A stretch of DNA of 64,000 bases from Sphingomonas sp. NFR04 (GTDB lineage: Bacteria > Pseudomonadota > Alphaproteobacteria > Sphingomonadales > Sphingomonadaceae), in contig NZ_FORV01000006.1 of NCBI RefSeq assembly GCF_900114095.1, forward strand, positions 186,001-250,000. The letters run 5' to 3'. Below are positions 37,107-46,183 of the stretch, one piece after another. The first letter of the stretch is position 1. Each line of letters starts with the position of its first letter. The position numbers and the translations under genes are program-made. Under the pieces are notes generated by a model. The model made no database searches and was not told where the DNA came from. It was given only the letters and a program-made list of their open reading frames with translations.

Positions 37107-37285
37107 AATCCTCCCCCAGCATGGCTGGGGGAGGGGGACCGCGCTGCGCAGCAGCGTGGTGGAGGGGCCGCGCCATATGGCGCGGACGTTGCCCGGAGCG
37201 CGGGCAGCCGCGGCGTGCCGCCGCGGCCCCTCCACCACGCGCCTTCGGCGCGCGGTCCCCCTCCCCTGCGGCGCAGGGGAGGATT
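37107..37285. repeat. palindromic element, group D, copy 1
   Basis: A 179-bp element. Outer arms AATCCTCCCC/GGGGAGGATT enclose GGTGGAGGGGCCGC/GCGGCCCCTCCACC arms and several internal GC hairpins (CGCGCCATATGGCGCG, GCGCCTTCGGCGC). A related copy is at 63624-63766. It separates nusB from thiL and donates the thiL ribosome-binding site. Confidence 0.85.
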
Positions 37286-37332
37286 GGTGCTATCCACGGT
37301 GCCGCCCGCCCGGCACGGGGCAGGCGGGCGCG

Positions 37333-37794
37333 TCAACGGCGTGCGTCCTTGGCGATCGCGTCGAGGATGCCGTTCACGAACCCCTTTTCGCGGCGATCGT
37401 AAAAGGCGTCGGTCACATCCAGATATTCGCTGATCACCGCCGCGGTCGGCACGTCGGGGCGGGCGAGCAGTTCGTAGGTGCCGGCGCGCAGGATCTGGCG
37501 CATCGGCTTGTCGAGCCGCTCCAGCGTCCAGCCGGTGCTCAGCTTGCCTGCGATGATGCCGTCGATCTCCTCGCGGCGCGCATCGGCGCCGCTGACGATG
37601 TCGTCGAAAAAGGCGATGTCCGCTTCGGCATATTCGACGTCCTCGATGATCGCGCCGAGCCGGTGCTGGTGGAACTCGTGCAGCAGCGCGGGGATCGAGG
37701 TGCCCTCCATCTCGCGCTGGTAGAGCGCCTGGACGGCGGCGAGGCGCGCGGCGGCGCGGGCCTTGGAACGGGACTTTGCTTGCGGACTGGCCAT
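37333..37794 (-). CDS. nusB: transcription antitermination factor NusB
   Basis: An all-helical RNA-binding protein of 153 aa, acting with NusE in rRNA antitermination. Family stretches are ARLAAVQALYQREMEG, ILRAGTYELLARPDVPTAAVI and EYLDVTDAFYDRREKGFVNG. It lies 12 bases after hisD on the same strand and upstream of thiL. Confidence 0.94.
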   Translation of the reverse strand: MASPQAKSRSKARAAARLAAVQALYQREMEGTSIPALLHEFHQHRLGAIIEDVEYAEADIAFFDDIVSGADARREEIDGIIAGKLSTGWTLERLDKPMRQILRAGTYELLARPDVPTAAVISEYLDVTDAFYDRREKGFVNGILDAIAKDARR

Positions 37795-37806
37795 AATCTC
37801 AATCTA

Positions 37807-39093
37807 TCACTTTAAACGGATCGCGACCGACTTTGCGTGCGCAGGCAGGCCTTCGGCTTCTGCGAGCGCCACGGCGGCGGGGCCGATCGCGGCGAGCCCG
37901 GACGGATCCAGGCTCAGGAACGAGGTACGCTTCATGAAATCGAGCACCGACAGGCCCGACGCGAAGCGCGCGCGCCGCCCGGTGGGCAGCACATGGTTGG
38001 GGCCAGCGACATAGTCGCCGACGGCTTCCGGCGTGAACCGGCCTAGGAAGACGGAGCCCGCATGGCGGACCATGTAGAACAGCGCCTCGGCATCGTCGCA
38101 GGCGAGTTCGAGATGCTCGGGGGCGAGGCGATCGACCAGCGGCATCGCGGTGGGCAGGTCGGGCACCAGGATGATCGCGCCGTTCGCGTCCCAGCTGGTG
38201 CGCGCGGTGGCACCGGTGGCGAGCGTGGCGATCTGCGCGTCGACAGCCGCGGCGACCTTGTCGGCGAAGCCGGCGTCGTCGGTGAACAGGATCGACTGGC
38301 TGGTGGGATCGTGCTCGGCCTGGCTGAGCAGGTCGGCGGCGATCCACTCGGGATCGTTCTTGCCATCCGCCACCACCACGATCTCCGAAGGACCCGCGAC
38401 CATGTCGATGCCGACCACGCCGTAGAGCTGGCGCTTGGCCTCGGCCACCCAGGCATTGCCCGGGCCAGTGACGACGTCGACCGGCGCAATCGTCTCGGTG
38501 CCATAGGCGAGCGCGGCCACCGCCTGCGCACCGCCGACGCGGTACAGCTCATCGACGCCCGCGACATGCGCGGCGGCGAGGACCAGCGGGTTCACTTCGC
38601 CGTTCGGCGTCGGGGTGACCATCACGAGGCGGCGCACGCCTGCCGCCTTGGCGGGGATGGCGTTCATCAGCACCGAGCTGGGATAGGCGGCGCGGCCACC
38701 GGGCACGTACACGCCCGCCGCATCGACCGGCGTCCAGCGCGCGCCGAGGCGGATGCCCTGCGCGTCGGTCTCGTCGCGGTCCTCGGGCCGCTGCTTGGAA
38801 TGGTAGACCGCGATCCGCTCGGCAGCCAGCTCCAGCGCGTCGCGCAGCTCCGGGGTGAGCCCCTCATAGGCGACGAGGCAGTCGGCGCGGTCGATCGTCC
38901 AGCCGGAGCGGTCGAGGTCGTGCTTGTCGAACAGGCGCGTCAGGTCGCGCAGCGCGACATCGCCTTCGTCGCGGACGCGCTTGATGATGTGGGTGACATT
39001 GCGCGCGACATCGTCGTCCGCCTCGCGGCGGGCGTTCACCAGCGCGGTGAATGCCTCGGCAAAATCGGGCGCGCTCGAGTCCAGGCGAATCAT
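37807..39093 (-). CDS. hisD: histidinol dehydrogenase
   Basis: A 428-aa Zn enzyme that oxidises histidinol to histidine in two NAD-dependent steps. Diagnostic stretches are YVPGGRAAYPSSVLMNAIPA, VVTGPGNAWVAEAK, GPSEIVVVAD, LSQAEHDP and PTGRRARFASGLSVLDF. Its ATG overlaps the hisG stop (ATGA). Confidence 0.96.
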   Translation of the reverse strand: MIRLDSSAPDFAEAFTALVNARREADDDVARNVTHIIKRVRDEGDVALRDLTRLFDKHDLDRSGWTIDRADCLVAYEGLTPELRDALELAAERIAVYHSKQRPEDRDETDAQGIRLGARWTPVDAAGVYVPGGRAAYPSSVLMNAIPAKAAGVRRLVMVTPTPNGEVNPLVLAAAHVAGVDELYRVGGAQAVAALAYGTETIAPVDVVTGPGNAWVAEAKRQLYGVVGIDMVAGPSEIVVVADGKNDPEWIAADLLSQAEHDPTSQSILFTDDAGFADKVAAAVDAQIATLATGATARTSWDANGAIILVPDLPTAMPLVDRLAPEHLELACDDAEALFYMVRHAGSVFLGRFTPEAVGDYVAGPNHVLPTGRRARFASGLSVLDFMKRTSFLSLDPSGLAAIGPAAVALAEAEGLPAHAKSVAIRLK

Positions 39094-39851
39094 AAGCCCC
39101 TCCCCTTCAGGGGAGGGGTTGGGGTGGGGGACTTCGCCCCCAGCACCGGATTCGCTCCCAGGTCAGGCCCCACCCCCAACCCCTCCCCTGAAGGGGAGGG
39201 GCTTTGGATTGCCTTTCTAAATCCATCCACCAGCGGCACGACTTCGCTGGCGCGCGTCTTGAACGCGGCGCGGTTGACGATCAAGCGGCTGGTCACCTCG
39301 GCGATCACTTCCACCTCGACCAGACCGTTTTCCTGGAGCGTGCGGCCCGAGGAGACGAGATCGACGATGCGCGGGGCAAGGCCCAGTACCGGCGCCAGCT
39401 CCATCGCGCCGTTGAGCTTTACGCATTCGGCCTGCACGCCGCGCGACTCGAAATGGGCACGGGTGATGTGGGGGTATTTGGTCGCGACGCGGACATGGCT
39501 CCAGCCGCGCGGATCGTCCTGCGCGGCGAGCGCCACGGGTTCTGCGACCGAGATGCGGCAATGGCCGATGCCGAGGTCCACCGGCGCGTAGAGCTCCGAA
39601 TAGTCGAACTCGGCCAGCACGTCCGACCCGACGATGCCCAGATGCGCGGCACCATGCGCGACGAAGGTCGCGACGTCGAAGGCGCGCACGCGGATCAGGT
39701 CGATCGCGGGGTTGTTGGTCGCGAAGCGCAGCGCGCGCGAATTCTTATCGGAAAAGGCCGCTTCGGGCACGATGCCGACCGCCGCCAGCAAGGGCAGCGC
39801 CTCTTCGAGAATCCGGCCTTTCGGCACGGCAAGGATCAACGGCTCGGTCAT
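39090..39851 (-). CDS. hisG: ATP phosphoribosyltransferase (HisG, short form) with repeat-encoded C-terminus
   Basis: The first enzyme of histidine synthesis, joining ATP and PRPP. Residues 1-216 are a complete short-form HisG (LAVPKGRILEEALPLL, LGIVGSDVL, GWSHVRVATKYPH, VDLVSSGRTLQENGL). Residues 217-253 (SPSPSGEGLGVGPDLG to TPPLKGRGL) are encoded entirely by the group B palindromic element at 39094-39204. The element is 37 codons long, keeps the frame and leaves the stop overlapping hisD. Short-form HisG normally ends near residue 215-225. The short form usually needs HisZ, which is not in the window. Confidence 0.93.
   Translation of the reverse strand: MTEPLILAVPKGRILEEALPLLAAVGIVPEAAFSDKNSRALRFATNNPAIDLIRVRAFDVATFVAHGAAHLGIVGSDVLAEFDYSELYAPVDLGIGHCRISVAEPVALAAQDDPRGWSHVRVATKYPHITRAHFESRGVQAECVKLNGAMELAPVLGLAPRIVDLVSSGRTLQENGLVEVEVIAEVTSRLIVNRAAFKTRASEVVPLVDGFRKAIQSPSPSGEGLGVGPDLGANPVLGAKSPTPTPPLKGRGL
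39094..39204. repeat. palindromic element, group B, copy 3, inside the hisG frame
   Basis: A 111-bp element with AAGCCCCTCCCCTTCAGGGG and the mirrored end CCCCTGAAGGGGAGGGGCTT. The ends match the elements at 25134 and 26083; the middle differs. It is read in hisG as 37 sense codons. Confidence 0.9.
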
Positions 39852-39912
39852 GGGTGCGGGGGCTTTACTTGGGGGGCGCCATGGGCGCAACAGGCGCCAA
39901 AGGGAGATGCGC

Positions 39913-40995
39913 ATGGCAAGCGAAGCCGAGAACCGCAAGAGTTTTGCCGTGCAGGCGGGATATTGCGCGGCGATGGATGCGCCGATCACCGGGCGCATCT
40001 GTACCGCGCTGGGGCAGGGAATCACCCGCGCCAGCGAAACCGGGCGGCGGGTGCTCGACTGGCCGGGCGAGCCGGTGGCAGATGCGCTGGTGCTGCGGCT
40101 GGTCGGCGGGCTGCATGCGCTCCACCGGCGCGGCGTGCCCGAGCTGCGGCGCATCTTCACCGGCGAGGAGACCGATCTCGGCCGGATCGGCGCGGCGCTC
40201 GACGCGGTGCTCTCGGCCTATGACCTGCCGCTGATGCCGTGGCTGTACGGCCCGCCCCAGACCAACGAAGCGGCGCGCTCGAACGGGCTGATGACCGGGC
40301 TACTCCACCTGGCGGCGCGCTACGGCCCGCGTTTCGAGCTGCTCGAGATCGGATCGAGCGCCGGGCTGAACCTGATGCTCGGCCGCTACCGCTTCGATCT
40401 GGGTGGCGTGACGGTCGGGCCGGCCGAGTCGTCGCTGGTGCTGCAACCCGAATGGCGGGGCAGTCCGCCGCCCGCGGCAGCGGTGGAGATTGTCGCCGCG
40501 CGCGGGGTCGATATCGCCCCGCTCGACCTTACCGACGCGCGCGATGCCGATCGGCTCCAGGCCTATGTCTGGGTCGATGCGGTCGAGCGGCAGGCGCGGC
40601 TGGACACTGCGATCGCAATGCTGCGTGCCGATCCGGTGCAGCTGGAGCGCGGCGACGCCGCCGAATGGCTCGAAGCGCGGCTCGCCGAGCCGCAGCCGGC
40701 GGGTGTGACGCGGGTGCTGCTGCATTCGGTCGTCTGGCAATATCTGCGGCCCGAGGCGCAGGCGCGGATATCCGCGATGATGGACAAGGCAGGTGCCGCC
40801 GCGACGCCCGAGCGCCCGCTCGGCTGGGTGATGATGGAGCCCAATCGCGACCTCGCGGCGCAAGAGGTGCGCGTGCGCGGCTGGCCGGGCGATACGCCGA
40901 TGGAGCTGGTCGCGCGGAGCCATGCCCACGGCGCCTGGGTGGAGGGACTGGCGCCGCCCTACGACACCAAGCCCTATGTGATGCGCACCGCCTGA
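39913..40995 (+). CDS. DUF2332-family protein
   Basis: A 360-aa protein of the DUF2332 family, with the stretches YGPRFELLEIGSSAGLNLML, QPEWRGSPPP, YVWVDAVERQARLDTAI and LHSVVWQYL. EIGSSAGLNL looks like a nucleotide/SAM-type glycine loop, but no methyltransferase activity is established for the family. AAAGGGAGA precedes the ATG. It is divergent from hisG. Confidence 0.85.
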   Translation: MASEAENRKSFAVQAGYCAAMDAPITGRICTALGQGITRASETGRRVLDWPGEPVADALVLRLVGGLHALHRRGVPELRRIFTGEETDLGRIGAALDAVLSAYDLPLMPWLYGPPQTNEAARSNGLMTGLLHLAARYGPRFELLEIGSSAGLNLMLGRYRFDLGGVTVGPAESSLVLQPEWRGSPPPAAAVEIVAARGVDIAPLDLTDARDADRLQAYVWVDAVERQARLDTAIAMLRADPVQLERGDAAEWLEARLAEPQPAGVTRVLLHSVVWQYLRPEAQARISAMMDKAGAAATPERPLGWVMMEPNRDLAAQEVRVRGWPGDTPMELVARSHAHGAWVEGLAPPYDTKPYVMRTA

Positions 40996-41232
40996 CGGAG
41001 GCGCAAACCGTCCCTTTCGCCCCCCGTTGCATGCCTGCGCCGCCGGTGCGGTCGCAACTGCTTGCGGCTGCACGCCTTTCGTCGCTGCAAGGGAAATTTC
41101 ATCCCCGCATCATTGACAGCTTTCCCATTTTGTCAGCCTTAAAAGGCCGAGACCGCGCCTGCCGCGGTGGTCTGTGTCCGCCGCAGCGACCGGGAAAGCC
41201 GGCGCCGGAGGACGTCAAAAGGGGAGGACGAC

Positions 41233-44037
41233 GTGACTCGCAAACCGATTCTGTTGATGGGCGTGGCCCTGATCGCGCTCGCCGGCGCCGCACCGGCTTG
41301 GGCACAATCCGACGCAAGTGCTGGCGAAACGCCGCAAACGCCGAGCGCGCAGAGCAGTGCGACCGAAGAGGAGATCCTCGTCACCGGCATCCGCGCCAGC
41401 CTCGCCTCGGCGCGCGAGTTCAAGCGCAACTCGGACTCGATCCTCGATGCCATCGTCGCCGAGGACATCGGCAAGTTGCCGGACAATAATGCCGCGGAGA
41501 GTCTCGCGCGCCTGCCGGGCGTGCAGGTCGGCCGCTATGCCGACGAGGCCTCGGGCATCCTGATCCGCGGCCTGCCGGACGTCGGCACGTCGTTCAACGG
41601 ACGCGAGATCTTCACCGCCGAGAACCGCACCGTGGCGGTGCAGGACTTCCCGGCGGGCGCGCTCGCGGCGCTGGAAGTGTACAAGTCGGCCACCGCCGAT
41701 CTGATCGAGCCGGGCCTGGCCGGGCTGGTCAACGTCCGCTCGCGCCGCCCGTTCGACTTCAAGGGGCTGGAGATCGCCGGGGCGATCCGCGCCTCGTACA
41801 ACGACCAGTCGAAGAAGACGAACCCCAACGGCAATCTGCTGATCAGCGATCGCTGGAACACGCCGATCGGCGAGATGGGTGCGCTGATCAACGTCGCGTA
41901 CAACCGCTTCTATTACAACAACGCGATCCGCTACACCAACGGCGGGGTCGATCCGGTGGCGAACAGCAAGGCGACGCTGCCCGCGGGCGAGGCGGCGGAC
42001 TTCCGCCTGCCGTACAGCGTCGGCCTCTATTATCCGCGCGGGCTGCGCGAACGGCCCTCGGTCAACGGCTCGCTCCAGTGGAAGCCGGCGCACAATCTCG
42101 AAATCTATGCCGACGGCCTGTGGCAGGCGTTCCGCAACCAGGGCTCGACCGAGAGCTTCGACGTGTCGCTGCTGCGCGCGGCGCCGAAGAATGCAGACGG
42201 CGTCGAGGTGCCGCCGAACCTGTTCAACATCGTTCGCGTCCCCGGCGAGCCCAACAAGCTGGTCAGCGTCAGCAAGACCGGCGGCTATCCGGCGGAGATG
42301 TTCCGATCCACCACCCGCGATTTCACCAACACCTACCAGGCTGCCGCCGGCTTCATCTGGAACACCGGCCGCGCGGTGATCTCGAGCGACTTCGCCTACA
42401 CCTTCTCCGAATATGGTGCGAACGAGCGCAGCCTCGATGCGCAGACCACCGGATCGCCCCCGGTCAACGTGATCTTCGAGAAGAACAAATCGTCGTGGTT
42501 CGATCTCGGCAACTACGACATGACCAACCCCGCCAATTATGCGTGGCGCGGCTATTATGAGCGCGAATATTACGTCACCGGCGCGGGCATCCAGTGGCGC
42601 GGCGATGTCGCGCTGGATACCGAGATCGGCTGGCTGCCGAAGATCAAGTTCGGCCTGCGCGCCACGGATCGCGATGCCAAGAAGCGCCAGGGCAATCGCT
42701 ATGCCAACACCTCCACGCTGGGCATCGCGCTCGCCAGCCTGCCGACGGGCAATCTGGAGCAGGTGCAGGATGGCTTCCGCGGCGACGGCCCGCCGTTCCG
42801 CAACTGGCTGATGCCGTCCTACGACGCGATCCAGAGCAATGCCGATGCGCTGCGCCAGCTCTCCTACGCGTCGCTCCAGAAGATCGTCGCCGCCAATCCC
42901 AACGACCAGGGATATAAGGACGCGCTGGCGCAGTTCAGCACCCAGGCCATCCCGATGGATCCCTATGGCGGCTTCTATGCCAAGGAATCGAGCTACGCCG
43001 CCTATGCCTCGGCCGGCTATGCGTTCGACGTGGGCATCCCGATCGACGGCACCGTCGGCGTCCGGATCGTCAATACCGATGGCCGCTATGTCGGCACGTC
43101 GCGGGTGGTGGCGACCGACGGCACCGTCTCGGCGGTGACCGATACCAACCGGCAGAATTATGTCGACGTGCTGCCGAGCTTCGGGCTGCGGGCGAAGCTG
43201 GCGCAGGGGCTGCAGGCGCGCCTGGGCTTCACCATGACGCGCACCCGGCCCGGCTTCGGCCAGCTCAACCCGGCGTTCAGCCTGACCCGCAATACCGATA
43301 CCAGCTCCGGCGGCAACAATTCGCGCTATGCGTTCTTCGGTTCGGGCGGCAACCCCGAGCTCGAGCCGCTGACGTCGAAGAACTACGACGCCACGATCGA
43401 ATATTATTTCGGTCGCAACGGCGCGGTGAGCGGCGCGGTTTTCTACCGCGATCTCAAGGGGTTCATCAACAACTACACCCGCGACGTCAACGATCCGGTC
43501 TATGGCCTGATCCAGATCAGCCGTCCGGAAAATGCCGGCACCGGCAAGATCAAGGGCTTCGAGCTGTCGGCGCAGAGCTTCTTCGACTTCCTGCCGGGCT
43601 GGCTGAGCGGGTTCGGCACACAGGCCAACCTCACCTATGTCGACGCCAAGAACCAGCTGCCGGCGGCGCTGGGGACGGCCCAGCCGATGGTGCCGCTCAC
43701 CGGCCTGTCGAAATGGTCGTACAACCTCAGCGGCTTCTACGAGCGCGACAAGATCTCGCTACGCCTGTCGTATAATTACCGTAGCTCGTACATCGACTTC
43801 TACAGCCGAAACTCGAACGATCAGCAATATACGGGTCAGAGCGTGCGGCCGATCTCGCGCCTGGACTTCTCGGCCTCGTACACGCCGTTCGAGAATATCA
43901 CGCTGACGGCGGAGGTGAACAACATCCTCGCGCAGCCGTTCAGCAACTATCGCTACTTCAACGAAACGCAATATTATCCGATCGATACACGCTACGAGGG
44001 GCGCTACTACAGCGCCGGCGTGCGCTTCCGCTTCTGA
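41233..44037 (+). CDS. TonB-dependent receptor (oligosaccharide-type subfamily)
   Basis: An outer-membrane active transporter of 934 aa. The Sec signal ends at APAWAQ; the plug has EILVTGIRASLASAREFKRN, DIGKLPDNNAAESLARLPGV and GLAGLVNVRSRRPFDF; the barrel ends YSAGVRFRF with terminal Phe. GTG 41233 follows AGGGGAGG. The plug sequence resembles the proteobacterial group often found with carbohydrate use, but no substrate gene lies beside it. The 237-bp leader has a TTGACA (41113) within a loose TGACA/TGTCA dyad. The ligand is unknown. Confidence 0.92.
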   Translation: MTRKPILLMGVALIALAGAAPAWAQSDASAGETPQTPSAQSSATEEEILVTGIRASLASAREFKRNSDSILDAIVAEDIGKLPDNNAAESLARLPGVQVGRYADEASGILIRGLPDVGTSFNGREIFTAENRTVAVQDFPAGALAALEVYKSATADLIEPGLAGLVNVRSRRPFDFKGLEIAGAIRASYNDQSKKTNPNGNLLISDRWNTPIGEMGALINVAYNRFYYNNAIRYTNGGVDPVANSKATLPAGEAADFRLPYSVGLYYPRGLRERPSVNGSLQWKPAHNLEIYADGLWQAFRNQGSTESFDVSLLRAAPKNADGVEVPPNLFNIVRVPGEPNKLVSVSKTGGYPAEMFRSTTRDFTNTYQAAAGFIWNTGRAVISSDFAYTFSEYGANERSLDAQTTGSPPVNVIFEKNKSSWFDLGNYDMTNPANYAWRGYYEREYYVTGAGIQWRGDVALDTEIGWLPKIKFGLRATDRDAKKRQGNRYANTSTLGIALASLPTGNLEQVQDGFRGDGPPFRNWLMPSYDAIQSNADALRQLSYASLQKIVAANPNDQGYKDALAQFSTQAIPMDPYGGFYAKESSYAAYASAGYAFDVGIPIDGTVGVRIVNTDGRYVGTSRVVATDGTVSAVTDTNRQNYVDVLPSFGLRAKLAQGLQARLGFTMTRTRPGFGQLNPAFSLTRNTDTSSGGNNSRYAFFGSGGNPELEPLTSKNYDATIEYYFGRNGAVSGAVFYRDLKGFINNYTRDVNDPVYGLIQISRPENAGTGKIKGFELSAQSFFDFLPGWLSGFGTQANLTYVDAKNQLPAALGTAQPMVPLTGLSKWSYNLSGFYERDKISLRLSYNYRSSYIDFYSRNSNDQQYTGQSVRPISRLDFSASYTPFENITLTAEVNNILAQPFSNYRYFNETQYYPIDTRYEGRYYSAGVRFRF

Positions 44038-44065
44038 GACCCGGACTTCCGGTTCCTTCCCCCTG

Positions 44066-44093
44066 CGCCCGGCTTCGGCCGGGCGATTTTTTT
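44066..44093 (+). terminator. rho-independent terminator of TonB receptor gene
   Basis: A perfect 8-bp stem CGCCCGGC/GCCGGGCG with a TTCG tetraloop, followed by A and seven T. It lies 28 bases after the stop and touches the convergent hydrolase stop. Confidence 0.92.
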
Positions 44094-44991
44094 AGAGCGG
44101 TCGGGCGGCGAGCCATTCGAGCAGCGCGGCGGTCACCTCCTCGGGTTTTTCCCAGGGCGCGAAATGGCCGCCGTCGCGGATCTGCACGACGCGATAGTCG
44201 GGGATCAGCGTCTCCAGCCCGTCGAGCAGGCACGGCAGCAGCCCGCGATCGCGCATGCCCCAGATCACCAGGGTCGGCTGGGGCTGGAGCGGGAAGGGGC
44301 CGTCGATCCAGCTCGGCCGCGGGGGATCCTCGTCCATCGCCGGCACCACGATCTGGGTCGCGCGATACCAGTTGAGCATCGCGGTGAGCGCGCCGGGCTG
44401 GCTCCATTGCTCGAGATAGATTGCCCGCTCCTCGGGCGGCACCGTTACCTGGAGATGTTCGCCGAACAGCGACAGCAGGAACTGCTCGAGCCCCGTCTTG
44501 TCCGGCGCGCGATCGAGCTCGGTCTCGCGGAAGAAGCGGATATATTGGCTGGCGCGGCGCTGGCCGGGATCGTCGAACAGCTTGCGCTGGAAGACCTGGG
44601 GGTGCGGCGCGTTGATGATCACCAGCCGGGCGACCCGCTTGGGTTCGCGCAGCGCCGCCATCCAGGCGATCGCGCCGCCCCAGTCATGCCCTACCAGCGT
44701 GAAACGGTCGACGCCCAGCGAATCGGCGAGCGCGAACACGTCGGCGGCGATCCTGTCCGCTGCATAGGCTTCGACACCCTCGGGCTTGGACGAGCCGGCA
44801 TAGCCGCGCTGGTCCGGCGCGATCACGAAATAGCGGTCGGCGAGCGCCGGAATCTGGTGCCGCCAGGTGCGGTGCGATTCCGGGAAGCCATGGAGCAGGA
44901 TCACGGGCGGGTTGGCAGGATCTCCCGCGAGCGCGACGTTGAGCGTCACGCCCGTCGCTAGCGGCAGGCTAGTCTGTCGAATTGCAGTCAC
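44092..44991 (-). CDS. alpha/beta hydrolase, epoxide hydrolase-like
   Basis: A 299-aa hydrolase with the oxyanion motif HGFPES, the nucleophile elbow GHDWGG (Asp103) and the catalytic His in GGHFAPWEKPEE. An Asp nucleophile in GHDWGG fits epoxide hydrolases and haloalkane dehalogenases rather than esterases. The HGFPES motif and later Tyr-containing cap favour epoxide hydrolase. GTG 44991 is preferred because GGGAGAG lies 4 bases before it; a GTG 27 bases upstream is possible. The substrate is unknown. Confidence 0.85.
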   Translation of the reverse strand: MTAIRQTSLPLATGVTLNVALAGDPANPPVILLHGFPESHRTWRHQIPALADRYFVIAPDQRGYAGSSKPEGVEAYAADRIAADVFALADSLGVDRFTLVGHDWGGAIAWMAALREPKRVARLVIINAPHPQVFQRKLFDDPGQRRASQYIRFFRETELDRAPDKTGLEQFLLSLFGEHLQVTVPPEERAIYLEQWSQPGALTAMLNWYRATQIVVPAMDEDPPRPSWIDGPFPLQPQPTLVIWGMRDRGLLPCLLDGLETLIPDYRVVQIRDGGHFAPWEKPEEVTAALLEWLAARPL

Positions 44992-45091
44992 ACGGCTCTC
45001 CCTGTTCCTGTCCGGCACCGCCTCCGTGCCGTCCAGTCTCTGCCCTGGCTCTAGATGCGCCGGTTGGGCGAAAGCCGCAAGTAAAGGAAAA

Positions 45092-45991
45092 CTAGGGGTA
45101 ACTTACCGTCTTAGGAACCTCGGGGATGGGGATGAATTCCTTGTCGTCATTCGGCACCTTGGGGAAGGCGCCGGCCTTCCAGTCTTCCTTCGCCTGGTTG
45201 ATCCGATCGCGGTTCGAGCTGACGAAATTCCACCAGACATGGCGCGGCGTCTTGAACGCCTCGCCGCCGCAGAACATCACCCGCGCACCGCGTTCGGAGC
45301 GCAGCGTCGCGCGGATGCCGGGGCGGAGCAGATAGAGCGTCATCGGCAGCAGCGGCATGCCGTCGAGGCTGGCGTCGCCCATCGCGACATAGAGTGCGCG
45401 CTCGTCCGCCACCGCGTCGATGGGGATGCTCGCGCCGCCGTCGAGGACGATATCGCCATAGATGGTCTGGGCATAGGTGGTGGTCGGCGCGGCGGCGCCC
45501 CACAGCTCCCCCATGATCACCCGGGCGCGGGCGCCATGCGCCTCGATGACCGGCAGATCGGCGGCGGCGACATGCTCGAAGGCGGGGTCCATTTCCTCCA
45601 CCGCTTCGGGCAGCGCGAGCCAGGTCTGGATACCGGAGAGCTCGGGGCCTTTCTCGCGCTCGGCCGAGGGCGAGCGTTCCGAATGGACGATGCCGTGGCC
45701 GGCGGTCATCAGGTTCACCGCGCCCGGCTCGATCGTGGCGTAGGTGCCGAGCGAGTCGCGATGGTCGAGCGCGCCTGCGAACAGATAGGTGACGGTGCTG
45801 AGGTTGATGTGCGGGTGCGGGCGCACGTCGATGCCGGTGCCGACGTCGAGGATCGCCGGGCCCATCTGGTCGAAGAAGATGAATGGCCCCACCATGGTGC
45901 GCGGCCGCGAGGGGAGGGTGCGATGCACCTTGAAGCCGCCCAGGTCGTGCGTGGTCGGCTCGATCGTCTGGATCACCAGGTCGTCGCGCAT
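45092..45991 (-). CDS. pirin family protein
   Basis: A bicupin of 299 aa. Metal ligands are visible as PHPHIN (His59, His61) and GHGIVHSE (His103, Glu105). Pirins bind Fe(II); some act as quercetin dioxygenases or redox sensors. The start at 45991 follows GGAGA. It is divergent from the PepSY/DUF2271/ApbE operon and shares its control region. Confidence 0.9.
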   Translation of the reverse strand: MRDDLVIQTIEPTTHDLGGFKVHRTLPSRPRTMVGPFIFFDQMGPAILDVGTGIDVRPHPHINLSTVTYLFAGALDHRDSLGTYATIEPGAVNLMTAGHGIVHSERSPSAEREKGPELSGIQTWLALPEAVEEMDPAFEHVAAADLPVIEAHGARARVIMGELWGAAAPTTTYAQTIYGDIVLDGGASIPIDAVADERALYVAMGDASLDGMPLLPMTLYLLRPGIRATLRSERGARVMFCGGEAFKTPRHVWWNFVSSNRDRINQAKEDWKAGAFPKVPNDDKEFIPIPEVPKTVSYP

Positions 45992-46104
45992 CGTTGGTCT
46001 CCGTGTTTGCTGATGCCGGGATAGCCGCTCAGGCCCGGCACGCCCAGACAAACCAGCGGATAGGATCGGGAACACAGTGTTTCCGATGTGGCCGGTACAG
46101 CTTG

Positions 46105-46124
46105 TTACAACTCGATCGTTGTAA
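46105..46124. promoter_or_regulatory. perfect 7-bp-arm dyad in divergent control region
   Basis: TTACAAC, TCGATC, GTTGTAA is a perfect inverted repeat. It lies between pirin and the PepSY gene, directly before a Fur-like box, and likely binds a dimeric regulator. Confidence 0.5.
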
Positions 46125-46125
46125 A

Positions 46126-46140
46126 TGCGAATCGTTCGCG
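46126..46140. promoter_or_regulatory. candidate Fur box
   Basis: TGCGAATCGTTCGCG fits the 7-1-7 Fur pattern TGnnAATnATTnnCA with two changes and contains the perfect arms GCGAA/TTCGC. It lies 43 bases before the PepSY gene start. Confidence 0.45.
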
Positions 46141-46183
46141 TTATCGCATCGGTCCGACCCTAGCCGAGATTCCCGACAACCCG

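Noticed and set aside
41113..41144. Sigma-70 promoter TTGACA ... TTAAAA upstream of the TonB receptor
   Set aside because: The spacing between the hexamers is 20 bases, too long for a normal promoter, and no alternative -10 is convincing.
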